A stretch of DNA of 64,000 bases, taken from positions 682,001 through 746,000 of the forward strand of contig OAPG01000004.1 of assembly GCA_900208305.1 (NCBI GenBank), in the 5' to 3' direction. This document shows, in pieces, positions 31,386 through 45,054 of the stretch. The notes under the pieces were generated by a model. That model saw only the letters and a list, made by a program, of their open reading frames with translations, ran no database searches and was not told the DNA's origin. Position numbers and translations under genes: made by a program. Every line of letters begins with the position of its first letter. Position 1 is the stretch's first letter. The stretch is from Melanopsichium pennsylvanicum. Its lineage: Eukaryota; Basidiomycota; Ustilaginomycetes; Ustilaginales.

Positions 31386-33747
31386 AGAGAAAGAGAGAAA
31401 GTACTGGACTCCCAACGTCGAATTTTGGTTCGGATTTCCTTCTTCTCGTCTCGTCGCTCGTTTACGCTCATGTACTTCTAGCCCCGCAACCACAGACCCA
31501 CACTGCCAACTTGTTTCTTTCGCATACGTTTCATGCGACTCTATCGTCTGGCTAGATTATGTGCGTGACACATCTTAACCTTTGGGGAAGCAACGTGGAT
31601 GTACTGTGAGTTTTGTGGAGTAGAGAAAATGAGTTGAAGCGACATTGCCCTCATGTCTCTAGGATTGATTTAAAAGCATTTTCGTGCCGAAACATAAAAA
31701 TTGTAGCACGAATAAGAGGCACGTGAAATTGTGCTTTGCTCCTCGTACGACTGTTCACACCATGCCATAACAAGCTTATTTGATGTTGTACAGCGATGTT
31801 CAAGTTAGGACAGACACTCCTGTGTATCAGTCGTTCTAGCTATCATTTCGTGATTCCTTTAGGCTGGTCAGAGCTTGCGAAAGTGTGACGATGTTTGCCG
31901 GGACCAGTTCTGGATCATGGAAAACCTTCCGAGAAATGTGAGATTGGATGTTTTCCCGATGCGCATAGATCGGTGCGAATGAGATAACGGCCCGTGCACA
32001 CCAACAAGGCCAACGCGCGACGCGTCTTGGAGTGTGATTTTGAACTCGAGGGGGATAAAAAAAAAACAAAGCCACAGAAGATGCGCGCGCGGATCCGTGA
32101 ATGCTTCCTTCTTTAAAGTCACATTTTCTCTTGGTCTCTTTCAATATCTGAGTTCCTCTTGGCCATCCCGAACCGCCATAAGACAGTCGAGCTGATCTAT
32201 CTGTGCTGTAAGCAGTCGTGCCAATGTTGTTGATATTCTTTCGCCAGCGCTGATGCAGAAGATGAACAGGTCAGGTGAGTAGGTGAAGCGCAGTGTACAG
32301 TGGTTGCAGAAATAGCGGTCCAAGTCAGCTAAAATCTGAGCCCTGCTTAGAGCCTCGCTCCCTCGCTCTCAAGCCTCTGAGAAGAATTTTTCCTGCTGAC
32401 CCATACGATGCACGGGCAGGTGAGGAAAAATAAGAGGTCTTAAATCGGAACAGGGCTCTAAAATTGGATTTCATGTGCAGTAAAATAGCTGGTAATTCGA
32501 ATACAAATAATGCACGTCCCAAAATCGTTTGAAAGTGCCAAAACGTGTGTAATGTATTCGGTATAATTCAGGTGTGTGAAAATATATGCTTTGCTTTACT
32601 TTGCTTTGGATATTCGAATTTTGTGCCCATACTTATACTTCAGGGCAAATACGAGAGCCAAAGAACAACACTTCTTTGTTTGTGAGGTGGCTCCAAAGCA
32701 GAGTCCTACCTCAGCTTCTTTTCGACGCTGCGTGTGCTTTTTGTGCGAGTACGAAGAGATGAAGAGAGAGAGCGGAGAGGGAGGCAGAAACAGCATGTGT
32801 GCGTGTGTGTTGGTGTGCACTCTTCCGTCTCAATTAGTCCAACACTTTTTGCGCCGGCACCTGTGTCTTGCCTGAATTTGCTCCTGCCTTTCCCCTCTTC
32901 AGCCCACCGCCGCGCCTGCGTGTGTGTGTGAGTGAGTAGCAGCTCCATGATCATCACCACCGACCGCGTGCAACACCTCTCCTCTGATCACCACCATCCT
33001 TTGCTTCCTCTCGTCCCGACTCTTCTTTCTTCACCCTACTCTTCACCACCTTCGTTTCGCCCATAGTACCACTCGAGCAGGCTCGTTCCCTCTTTGGTAG
33101 ATCAGCCTCGCATCCCTCAACAGTAAGCTGTAAGTGTATTTTCAATCGGAACCACCACCATCATACTCGGCGATCAGGCATGCATTCAGCACAGTTCAGC
33201 AACATTTTCCAGTTTTTCAAACTATCACCATGACTACGGGCCAACATGGATCACTCTTCACCGCTAATGGATTTTATAAGACAAACCATTAATCGATCGT
33301 CGCCACGCTCATATTTCAGCTTGAACCACGCGTCGCTTCAGAAGAAATCCGAATTTGACCAAGATGCTGAAGATGGAAACACGGCGACTCCGATACGCGC
33401 TTCACTCGTCAGTAAAATTCTTTAGGACTCAAGCACGTTTGATCAGATGAGTGACAGATCCGCACGCGGAACTTCCGATCACCCACGTACACTCAGCAAA
33501 ATGTGCGGCAGCAAATGTCGCCTGTCTCTATCCTCATCAACTTGGAACCCCTTTTCACCCGCGTGCGACTCAACAGGGTTTCAACAGCATGGCTGAATCG
33601 CTCGACTTGTTGCTTGGTTTTGCTTGCATGCCAGCATTCATTCTGACCTTTTCTGCGCTTCTGTCTTGTTCTGCTCATTCTGATATAAAGTTCACCAAAC
33701 AAACAAGGACTGCGCTTTCAAACCTCTTCTTCTAACCTTTCTTCAAG
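31386..33747. other. 2.4-kb intergenic region upstream of beta-tubulin
   Basis: No coding gene is recognised. Open frames are short, overlapping and without domains. From about 32880 the + strand becomes C/T-rich (promoter or leader of tubulin). ACGCGCGACGCGT-like sequence occurs near 32013-32025. The length would allow an unrecognised non-coding transcript, but nothing specific supports one. Confidence 0.4.
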
Positions 33748-35278
33748 ATGCGCGAGATTGGTAAGTGTCATGCCAGAAGCCAGAATTGGGACCTTCTTTT
33801 CGATGGCTTCACACAGGCCAGACTTCATCAGACTGACCCAAGTTGTATCCCTCCTTTCCTGCTTTCCTTCTCACTGCGAATTCACACTTCGACGTTACCG
33901 CTTGGATATTCCATCTCAATCCCTGCTTGCTTACTCACCAACAGTCCACCTTCAGACCGGTCAGTGTGGTAACCAAGTCGGTACCAAATTCTGGGAGGTG
34001 CTCTCCGACGAGCACGGAATCGACCACAACGGTAACTACATTGGCACCACCGATGACCAGCTCGCCCGTATCAATGTCTACTACAATGAGGCGGGCGGAA
34101 ACAAGTACGTGCCCCGTGCAGTCCTCGTCGATTTGGAACCCGGTACCATGGACTCGACCCGTTCCGGTCCGCTCGGTGGTCTCTTCCGCCCCGACAACTT
34201 CGTGTTTGGTCAGTCCGGTGCCGGCAACAACTGGGCCAAGGGTCACTACACTGAGGGTGCCGAGCTCGTCGACTCGGTCCTTGATGTCATCCGCAAGGAG
34301 GCCGAGAACTGTGACATGCTCCAGGGTTTCCAGATCACCCACTCGCTCGGTGGTGGTACCGGTGCCGGTATGGGTACCTTGCTCATCTCCAAGATCCGTG
34401 AGGAGTACCCTGACCGAATGATGGCCACCTTTTCGGTGCTCCCTTCGCCCAAGGTTTCCGACACGGTCGTCGAACCTTACAACGCCACGCTCTCGGTTCA
34501 CCAGCTCGTCGAGAACTCGGACGAGACCTTCTGTATCGACAACGAGGCTCTTTACAACATCTGCTTCAAGACGCTCAAGCTCAACGCCCCGACCTACGGC
34601 GATCTCAACCACCTCGTCTCGCTCGTCATGTCGGGTGTCACCACGTGCTTGCGATTCCCTGGACAACTCAACTCGGACTTGCGAAAGCTTGCGGTCAATA
34701 TGGTGCCCTTCCCTCGTCTCCACTTCTTTATGGTCGGCTTCTCGCCATTGACCGCGCGTGGTTCGCAGTCGTACCGTGCTGTCACCATTCCCGAGATCAC
34801 CCAGCAGGCGTTTGACAGCAAGAACATGATGACCGCGTGTGACACTCGTCTTGGGCGTTACCTTACCTGCGCCGCTTACTTCCGAGGCAAGGTTTCGATG
34901 AAGGATGTGGAGGACCAGATGCAGAGCTTCCAGCAGAAGCACTCGACCCAGTTTGTCGAGTGGATCCCCAACAATGTGCAGACGGCTCAGTGTGACATTC
35001 CTCCTCGCGGTCTCAAGATGTCGGTTACGTTTATTGGTAACTCGACTGCTATTCAGGACGTGTTTAAGCGTATCGCGGAGCAGTTCTCGGCCATGTTTAA
35101 GCGCAAGGCGTTCTTGCACTGGTACACGGGTGAAGGTATGGACGAGATGGAGTTCACCGAGGCCGAGTCCAATTTGCAGGACTTGATTGCCGAGTACCAG
35201 CAGTACCAGGACGCTTCTGCTCTGGACGAGGATATTGAGGGCGAGTACATTGAGGAGGAGGAGTTGGTTCAGGAGTAG
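33748..35278 (+). CDS. TUB2: Beta-tubulin (two exons)
   Basis: 448 residues after joining 33748-33760 and 33945-35278. The 184-nt intron starts GTAAGT and splits codon 5, giving [17 protein letters not shown]. The unspliced frame happens to be open through the intron, which can mislead ORF callers. All tubulin landmarks are present: [10 protein letters not shown] (about 140-149) nucleotide loop, RFPGQLN, and an acidic C-terminal tail ending EEEELVQE. Benzimidazole-binding positions carry the sensitive residues Y50, F167, E198 and F200. The downstream 3' region is T-rich. Codon bias marks high expression. Confidence 0.98.
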
Positions 35279-37339
35279 AAGAAAAAGGGCAAAAAGAGGA
35301 CGAGGTCCAAGTTACAAAGATGATATCTAGTATTTTGGCGCTGATTTGCGATACGTAGGACATGTACTCTACCAGTAGTCGAAAGGCGTTGATATCAAAA
35401 AAGAGGGGGTTAGCGTAGACACCATGTTTTAACGTGATTGAATGCGGTGCCTGCTCTTTTGGATGATGCGATGTTGGCCCGTTGTCAGCTTCCTTTTTTG
35501 TTTCTATTTTTTTTTTGTTTTGTTTTGTTTCTCCTCCCTTCTCTATTACATTTCTTGTAATATGCACTCGGGATGAGAAAACGTGACCAGAGGGTGATTC
35601 GTTTTTGTTTCTCCTTCTTTCTTTTTTGTTTCTCAATTTCTATTTGTTATGTTAGTGCGGCATCTGGTGCTTGGAGTGTGAATGCGAGTGAAGTGAGAGG
35701 GCAGCGCATTTTAAGCGGGAAGCCATTATGACGGCGTGAATTTTGGTGGAGCGATGGGAACTTCTTGTATTGTTCTGCGTAGTAGTGGAGAGGTTGGTTG
35801 CTGTGTGAGGAGATGCTGGATCACAGGTTGTGAAGAATCTAACAAAAGAGGTGAAAGCGGGGACAAATATGGTGTATGACTCTTAGAAGAATGTTTGAGT
35901 TTTACAATTTGGGACAAGACAAAAAAGGTAGAAATTTGTGAGTACTGTGCACTCTGTTTGAGGTGAAGTGTGAGAGGGAATTATTTAATAGGCTATGTAA
36001 ATGGAGCCAATACAAAAGAGCGGCTCTGAGATTTGGTGGAAGAGGAGAGACCCCACAAAAGGAAAAGAGAGAGAGAGAGTGTGTGTTTGTGTGGGTGTGT
36101 GTGTGCACAGCTGAAATGGCAGCCGCGAGCGAAAAAAAAAAAAAAAAAACCCCGCAAGTTCGAGCTTTCACACTACTCAAAATATCAGAGAGACGACAAA
36201 TTTTAAGGCGGGGGCGGCGTTTCTCGTGTTTGATATTTGGCTCTCGGCTGTGGAATACGACATACAATCAATCCACTTTTCCTCAAAATATGCATACACA
36301 CATACACACATGATCCACTGCTCATTCATGTAACTTAGCTGGCTCGTTGAATATGTACATGCTCATTTGATGGGTGAGCAGATTGAGATCTGACATTTCT
36401 TTGGGTGAATTCATTGGGTGAATTAATCGAGGTGCGTGGAGGGATCAAGGATGAGAGGATACAAAAGACAGGAACAACATCAGCGTTCAGAGTAGTGTAG
36501 TTCTCTAGCACAAACGAGGTGATTGCCATGTGCTATGAACCTCTTGAAGAGAGCAGAGTCTAAGCCGCGGACCCCACCAAGAAGAGCGGTATGACCTCAC
36601 GCGCAAAAGAGAAACCAAGAAAAAGTGTGTTTGGGTTAAAGTGGGCAAGGGAAGTTGGACGATGCAGCCACTGAAAGATGAGGAAAAGGCATTTCTCTAA
36701 GGTCACTTGTTCGGTGCACGGCTCGCTTTCAATTTCAATCTCAGCTACATCATCCACAGTGTATTCCATCTCTGCTGGACAAGTTATAACACACACGCAT
36801 TCACAAGCACCACTGCTCCACTTTGTCTCCCCATCCCTCAACCAATTTCCACTTCGTTCGCTCGGATCCCTATCCTGAATTGTTATTTGCTCCAACCTAC
36901 ACAACTACCACGCACTTTCAAGGGGAATTCATCCTTTCGCTTCCTTTCAATCTTGCACAACCTAGCCCGTTGTCCCACATTAGCTTGCTTCACTGCATCT
37001 GCTGAACGCGTCTGACCATTCCCATCATCACCACCACAATCTACATCGATACCGTCTCTCCAGATTCCGCCCTTCTCGCAGCACCACGCTCGCTGCTATT
37101 CTTCACCCTCATCTTGGTCTTGAATCACCTGTCACATCTTTGGTATCTTACGCAGGGAGACTTGCTATCCTTTCGCTCAATATCACCACCTCGGCGATCG
37201 ATCATCACACTCGTTTTCATCTTAAGCTCTTAGCCCACAGACTTGCGCGTATAGCACAAGACGCATCGTCACCCTCTTCTTTCCAGACCTTTTGTCTAAC
37301 GAATCTAGCTATATCACAAGCCCACAATCCATTCTTATC
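35279..37339. other. 2-kb intergenic region between beta-tubulin and YPP1
   Basis: No gene is recognised. It holds an 18-nt A run at 36132-36149 and TG-rich simple sequence at 36080-36105. From about 36700 a C/T-rich + strand probably forms the YPP1 promoter and leader. Open frames here overlap on both strands and show no domain. Confidence 0.45.
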
Positions 37340-40300
37340 ATGTCGAAATCTGTAAGTAATCACCAGTTCTGCTTCATTGATCTGCTCAGCTGCATTGGTG
37401 TCGGACACAGCAAGAACTGACCTTTCACTCTGCTTTGGCGCCACCTAAACCTCCCAGTCCAAATCCGAGCTCTACCTCAAGGAGCTCGACTCAGCACGAT
37501 TGCGAGGCAACTGGCTCAGTGAGCAACCAGGCCAATCCGGCAAGTCTCTGCCCTGGACAGAGCTCCTGCGCAAATTCTCCAAGCACAACCCTGGCAGACC
37601 TTGTAAGTACGACTTTGCATCCACCTTCTTCTCTAGCAGACCTTCGTCCTAACACTTGTCTTGCCCACAAATACTCGGATTCCCACGGTGCTTCTCCCTT
37701 TCCAGCCTTGGCCGCCCTTGCGACTCTCGAACAACAACTCAAAGCAGCTATCCACAACTTCAACGCCACTTCCAACTACACGGATGCCTCTCACCTGCTC
37801 GATTACAAGCTTCACCCCCGTAGTGGCGATGCTACCCTCTTCCCACCCGTCATGAAACCTGGCGCGGAGGGCGTCGGATGGTCAACTGAGTCCCTCGTTT
37901 CCATCGCAGACCGTGTCCTCGAGTATGGCGACGCCAACAATCGCCCTGCTGCCGTCTCTCTTCGTGCCTTGGCGCTCTTTGCCCTAGGTCGTGACGACGA
38001 AGCAGTCGACATCCTGCACCGCGAAAACTTCATGGAGACCGCTAGTGAGGTCGCTGTCTCGCCTGAAATCCACAACTCGGCTCTCACCGCACTCGTCATT
38101 CAGGGATTCACCATCTACGGCATGGCCAACGAAAGGTTGCTCTTGAGCAAGAACGAGCCCGGCTACGCTCCGTTTGCGCTTGCCGGCTATGCGAGGGCAA
38201 TCGAGCTGCATGAGGCGGTGAGGGGAGGAAAGAAGGCGAATGCGCTCAGAGGTCTACAGGCCGACGAGATCGAGCGATGGGCAGAGGTGGCGCTCTACCG
38301 CAATGCGCTCTTGTCCATCAGGGCGGGCGAGCCGGTGCAGAGCCTCAATGCGTTGCGCTCTTACCAGGCACATGCCAGTCGGTGGCATCAAGAGTTCAGA
38401 CTTCCCCAGAGGAACGTCATTCACCGCTATTACCTACGAATCCTCAACCGTTCCGCTGAGCTTGGCACTTACGTGGACCCTCCCGAGCTTCCCGCTCCCA
38501 CCCGTGACGACTGGAGGAGCAAAGCCTACCAGCTTTCCGTCGTTGCTTCCGTCGCCTCTCGCGTTCAGATTCGTGACTACGAATCTGAGCGTCTTCACCG
38601 TGATCCGGCCGCCAAGCGAATTGCTCCCACATTTACCTCGATCCGCGTCACCTCCCGCACCGTCTCGAAGCGTCGACCCAATGCTTACCGCGAACTGCGC
38701 CCACCCACTGTCTCTTGGTCCAACGAAAGCCTCACTGCTCAGAGAGCCGCTTTCACCTCGCTTCAAAAGTCGACCGCGTTCCCCAAGGCAGGGCAAATGA
38801 ATAACGAGGTGCTCGATTTCGCTGACGAGATGGTCAAGGCGTGGGAGATCAACGGCGAGCTTGGAGGCGAACAGGCGGATGATGTTGCCGAGATTCTGCA
38901 TGGATTGGTGGAGTTGACTTTCCACTCTCAGAGGATTGCCAGATATTTGGTCCGGTTGCTGTTCGCCGCAGAGTGCCACGACGAGGCCAAGAAGGCTTTG
39001 CAGGCGTACGTCCAAATCGTGGAGAAGGCGAGGGAGGCAGAGCACAGCGCTGCTGCAAATGCTTCTGGCCATGAGAAGAAGAAGCAGCTAGTACAGAATG
39101 GCGAGGCACAGCAAGATGAGCAGCAAGTAAATGGCGCCAATGCTGTCACCAGCAGCAAAGATTTCGAAAGCGACGACGTGTATGCAAATGCACTCGCCAA
39201 CGGTGCTTATCTTGTCGCAAGGCACTGCAACGACTTTGCTCTGGCCGACAAGATGGCGTCCAAGGCACTGGCAGTGGTGCAAGACAAGGACGGAAAGTTC
39301 AAGCCAGCCTTTGAACAGGACAAGGTCTTGCTCGCCCGCTTGAAGCGAGTGGCTGGATTCGCTCAAGCCGGTCTGGCGATCCAGCTGGCTGACCCGGTTC
39401 GAAGGCCAGTGCTCCAATCCCAAGCGCTCGCTGAGCTGACCGCCGCTGTCCAGCTCGATGATCAGTCTTCAGAAGCACACTACCAACTGGCCTATGTGCA
39501 GGCCGAGATGCGCGATGTCCACTCTGCATTGCAATCTGCGCGCAAAGCGGTCGAATTGGAACCGGCCGATGTCGAATCGTGGCACCTGCTCGTGCTGCTG
39601 CTGTCCGCGCAGAAGAAGTACAAGGATGCATTCAAGATTGCTGAGGTGGCGCTGGACGAGTGCGAGAACGACGACCAGGGTACCAGCCAAGGTGCCAACG
39701 GTACTTCGCCGGCCAACTTTGCTGCTTCACAGCTGTTGAGCGTGGACCACCCGCAGCGACCGCTGGAGAGGAGCGAGAGCATCCTGAGGCTCATGATCAC
39801 GTACAATGCGTTGGAGGAGCTCAACGACGGTGTAGAGAGCGCGATCGCTGGACAAAAGGAATTGTTTGCCTACTTCCACAGAGTGTTCCCCTACGCTGCT
39901 GCTGCTGCTGCTCCGGCATCTTCTGCGAGTGTAAGTGCTCAAGGCGGTGCGAATGGGGACAACTCGAGGATGTCGAAAGATCCCACTGGTCTGCGCCGCT
40001 ACGGATCGCTAGCTGCTGTCGGGGGTCAGAACAGCAACGACACGGTTCTGGCACGGTCTCAAACCACGGCATCTCGCGTTCGATCGTATGCTCAACGCTC
40101 AGTATCGGCTGCCACTACACCATCGAAGGGCAACGCAGCCCTTCTTCCGGGTATGCAACTCGGCAGTTTCGACGAAGACCTGTCGCGCTCTGGAGCAGAA
40201 CGAACGTCGGAGTACTTGAAGCGACAGTCTGTTACGTTGGCCAAGATCTGGTTGACCTCGGCAGCGTCATTCCGCCGCGCTAACCAGCTTAAGGAATGCC

Positions 40301-40812
40301 GTTCTGCCATTCAGGAGGCGGAACGACTCCAACCGGGTCTGTCTGAAGTGTGGGTGCAACTCTCACTCTACTTTTCGGCGAATGGATCCAACCGGCTTGG
40401 TGTGGACTCGTTGTACAAGGCGTTAGCTTGTACGGGTAGCGATGTTGCGGCCAGCGTACACCTCGCTAGACTGTTCCTTGCCGATCCAGAGTTGAAGCCA
40501 AAGAGCAACGAACAGGCCAACACGATTGTTGAAGAGGAATCAAAAGAAGGAGGAGGGAAGAAGTTTGAATCGGCAGCAGAGGCGAGTTTGAGTGCGAAAG
40601 CGCAAGATCTGTCGAGTGTAAGTTTGGCAGAGGGTTTGTTGACTACGGTGACCAAAGGGTATGGATGGGATGTAAGTGAGGCATGGCTATTTTTGGGACA
40701 GGCTGTTCAGAGGAGTCATAGGAGTCAAAGGGCGAGGGAGTGTTTGGAGTATGCGCTTCAGTTGGAGAGCACCAAACCCATTCGGTCACTCTCGACCGCC
40801 TTGTTGCGATGA
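37340..40812 (+). CDS. YPP1: YPP1/TTC7-like TPR protein, plasma-membrane PI4-kinase scaffold (three exons)
   Basis: 1087 residues after joining 37340-37351, 37458-37602 and 37706-40812. The first exon is MSKS, then SKSELYLKELDSARLRGNW... and, after the second intron (GTAAGT...TTTCCAG), SLAALATLEQQLKAAIHN. The continuous open frame to the left of 37706 is mostly intron and is not the true N-terminus. The body is a helical TPR solenoid; clear repeats occur at SEAHYQLAYVQAEMRDVHSALQSARKAVEL and at the C-terminus (SEAWLFLGQAVQRSHRSQRARECLEYALQLE). The C-terminal layout matches Ypp1/TTC7, which with Efr3 tethers the Stt4 PI4-kinase to the plasma membrane. Low-complexity Ala/Ser insertions are present. 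Family call is good, function inferred. Confidence 0.8.
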
Positions 40813-44440
<3,628 letters not shown>

Positions 44441-44713
44441 CTTAAAAGGCAAACACAGAAATGTAATCCAGTCGAAGGGTTGAACGCAATCTCATAAGCA
44501 TCACCAATTGTCATTATTGTGTGGTGTATGTTTGTCGGTGTTGTTGTGATTGCATTTGCTAGCGTTTGAAAGGTGTGAGTCAAGACAAAATTGTGTCAGG
44601 GGATCTGATTTCTGAAAAAAAAAAAAATGAATCGGGGATTGGTGAGTGATAACAGATTGAGAGAATCGGCAGGAGGGTGTGAGAGTGAACAGTCACGGTG
44701 CATGACGACGGTC

Positions 44714-44718
44714 ATTTG
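44714..44718 (+). repeat. Target-site duplication, left copy (ATTTG)
   Basis: ATTTG directly abuts the left LTR. The same five bases directly abut the right LTR at 49692-49696. Five base pairs is the usual duplication for copia/Ty1 integrases. Confidence 0.85.
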
Positions 44719-45054
44719 AGTTGAAGGTTGTTATTCTTGGTTCTTATTTGCTTAATTTTTCTGACTATTTACATGCTGAATCTTCGGGTTTATATACCTT
44801 CGTCGCGGCCCCCAAAATTCGGCAAAGACAGGGTAATCTTGTCAAGTATCGTTCGCTATACACGTATTACAATATTTCCCTCTTATTAATGTCAGGGGCT
44901 CGAACCCCTGACATTCATGGCTCCCAATAGGGGGCTCGAACCCCTGACATTCATCATCGCCTTCAGTTTCTTCGCTTTGTCCGCATTCAGCTTTATTCGC
45001 CTCATGCCTTAATTCATCTGCCCATCTAATTCGGTCGGCGCAATATCTTCAACT
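44719..45054 (-). repeat. 3' LTR of the copia element
   Basis: 336 bp, nearly identical to the 5' LTR. It is bounded by the inverted repeat AGTTGAAG...CTTCAACT. The pol stop codon (45009) lies inside this LTR, so the last 14 pol codons are LTR-encoded. Confidence 0.95.
44918..44945 (-). other. tRNA 3'-end-like segment in the 3' LTR
   Basis: On the element's sense strand this reads AGGGG-TTCGAGC-CCCCT-ATTGGGA-G-CCA: a 5-bp T stem with a 7-nt T loop, seven bases for an acceptor 3' strand, a discriminator G and CCA. The T arm is the same as that I know for yeast tRNA-Lys(CUU). It includes a B-box-type GGTTCGAGCCC, the TFIIIC site. An imperfect second copy of the T-arm part follows 36 nt downstream within the hairpin at 44888-44915. 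Confidence 0.5.

Noticed and set aside
33935..35119. 394-codon open frame antisense to beta-tubulin
   Set aside because: It mirrors the tubulin coding frame and arises from that gene's strong codon bias. It has no domain or independent start context.
37435..37705. Unspliced N-terminus of the YPP1 open frame
   Set aside because: This stretch includes parts of two introns in the wrong frame. The spliced MSKS-SKSELYLKEL... start with GTAAGT donors is more convincing.
44888..44945. A complete functional tRNA gene in the LTR
   Set aside because: Only T-arm, acceptor 3' strand and CCA-like parts are present. There is no D arm, anticodon arm or A box nearby, so a whole tRNA is not claimed.
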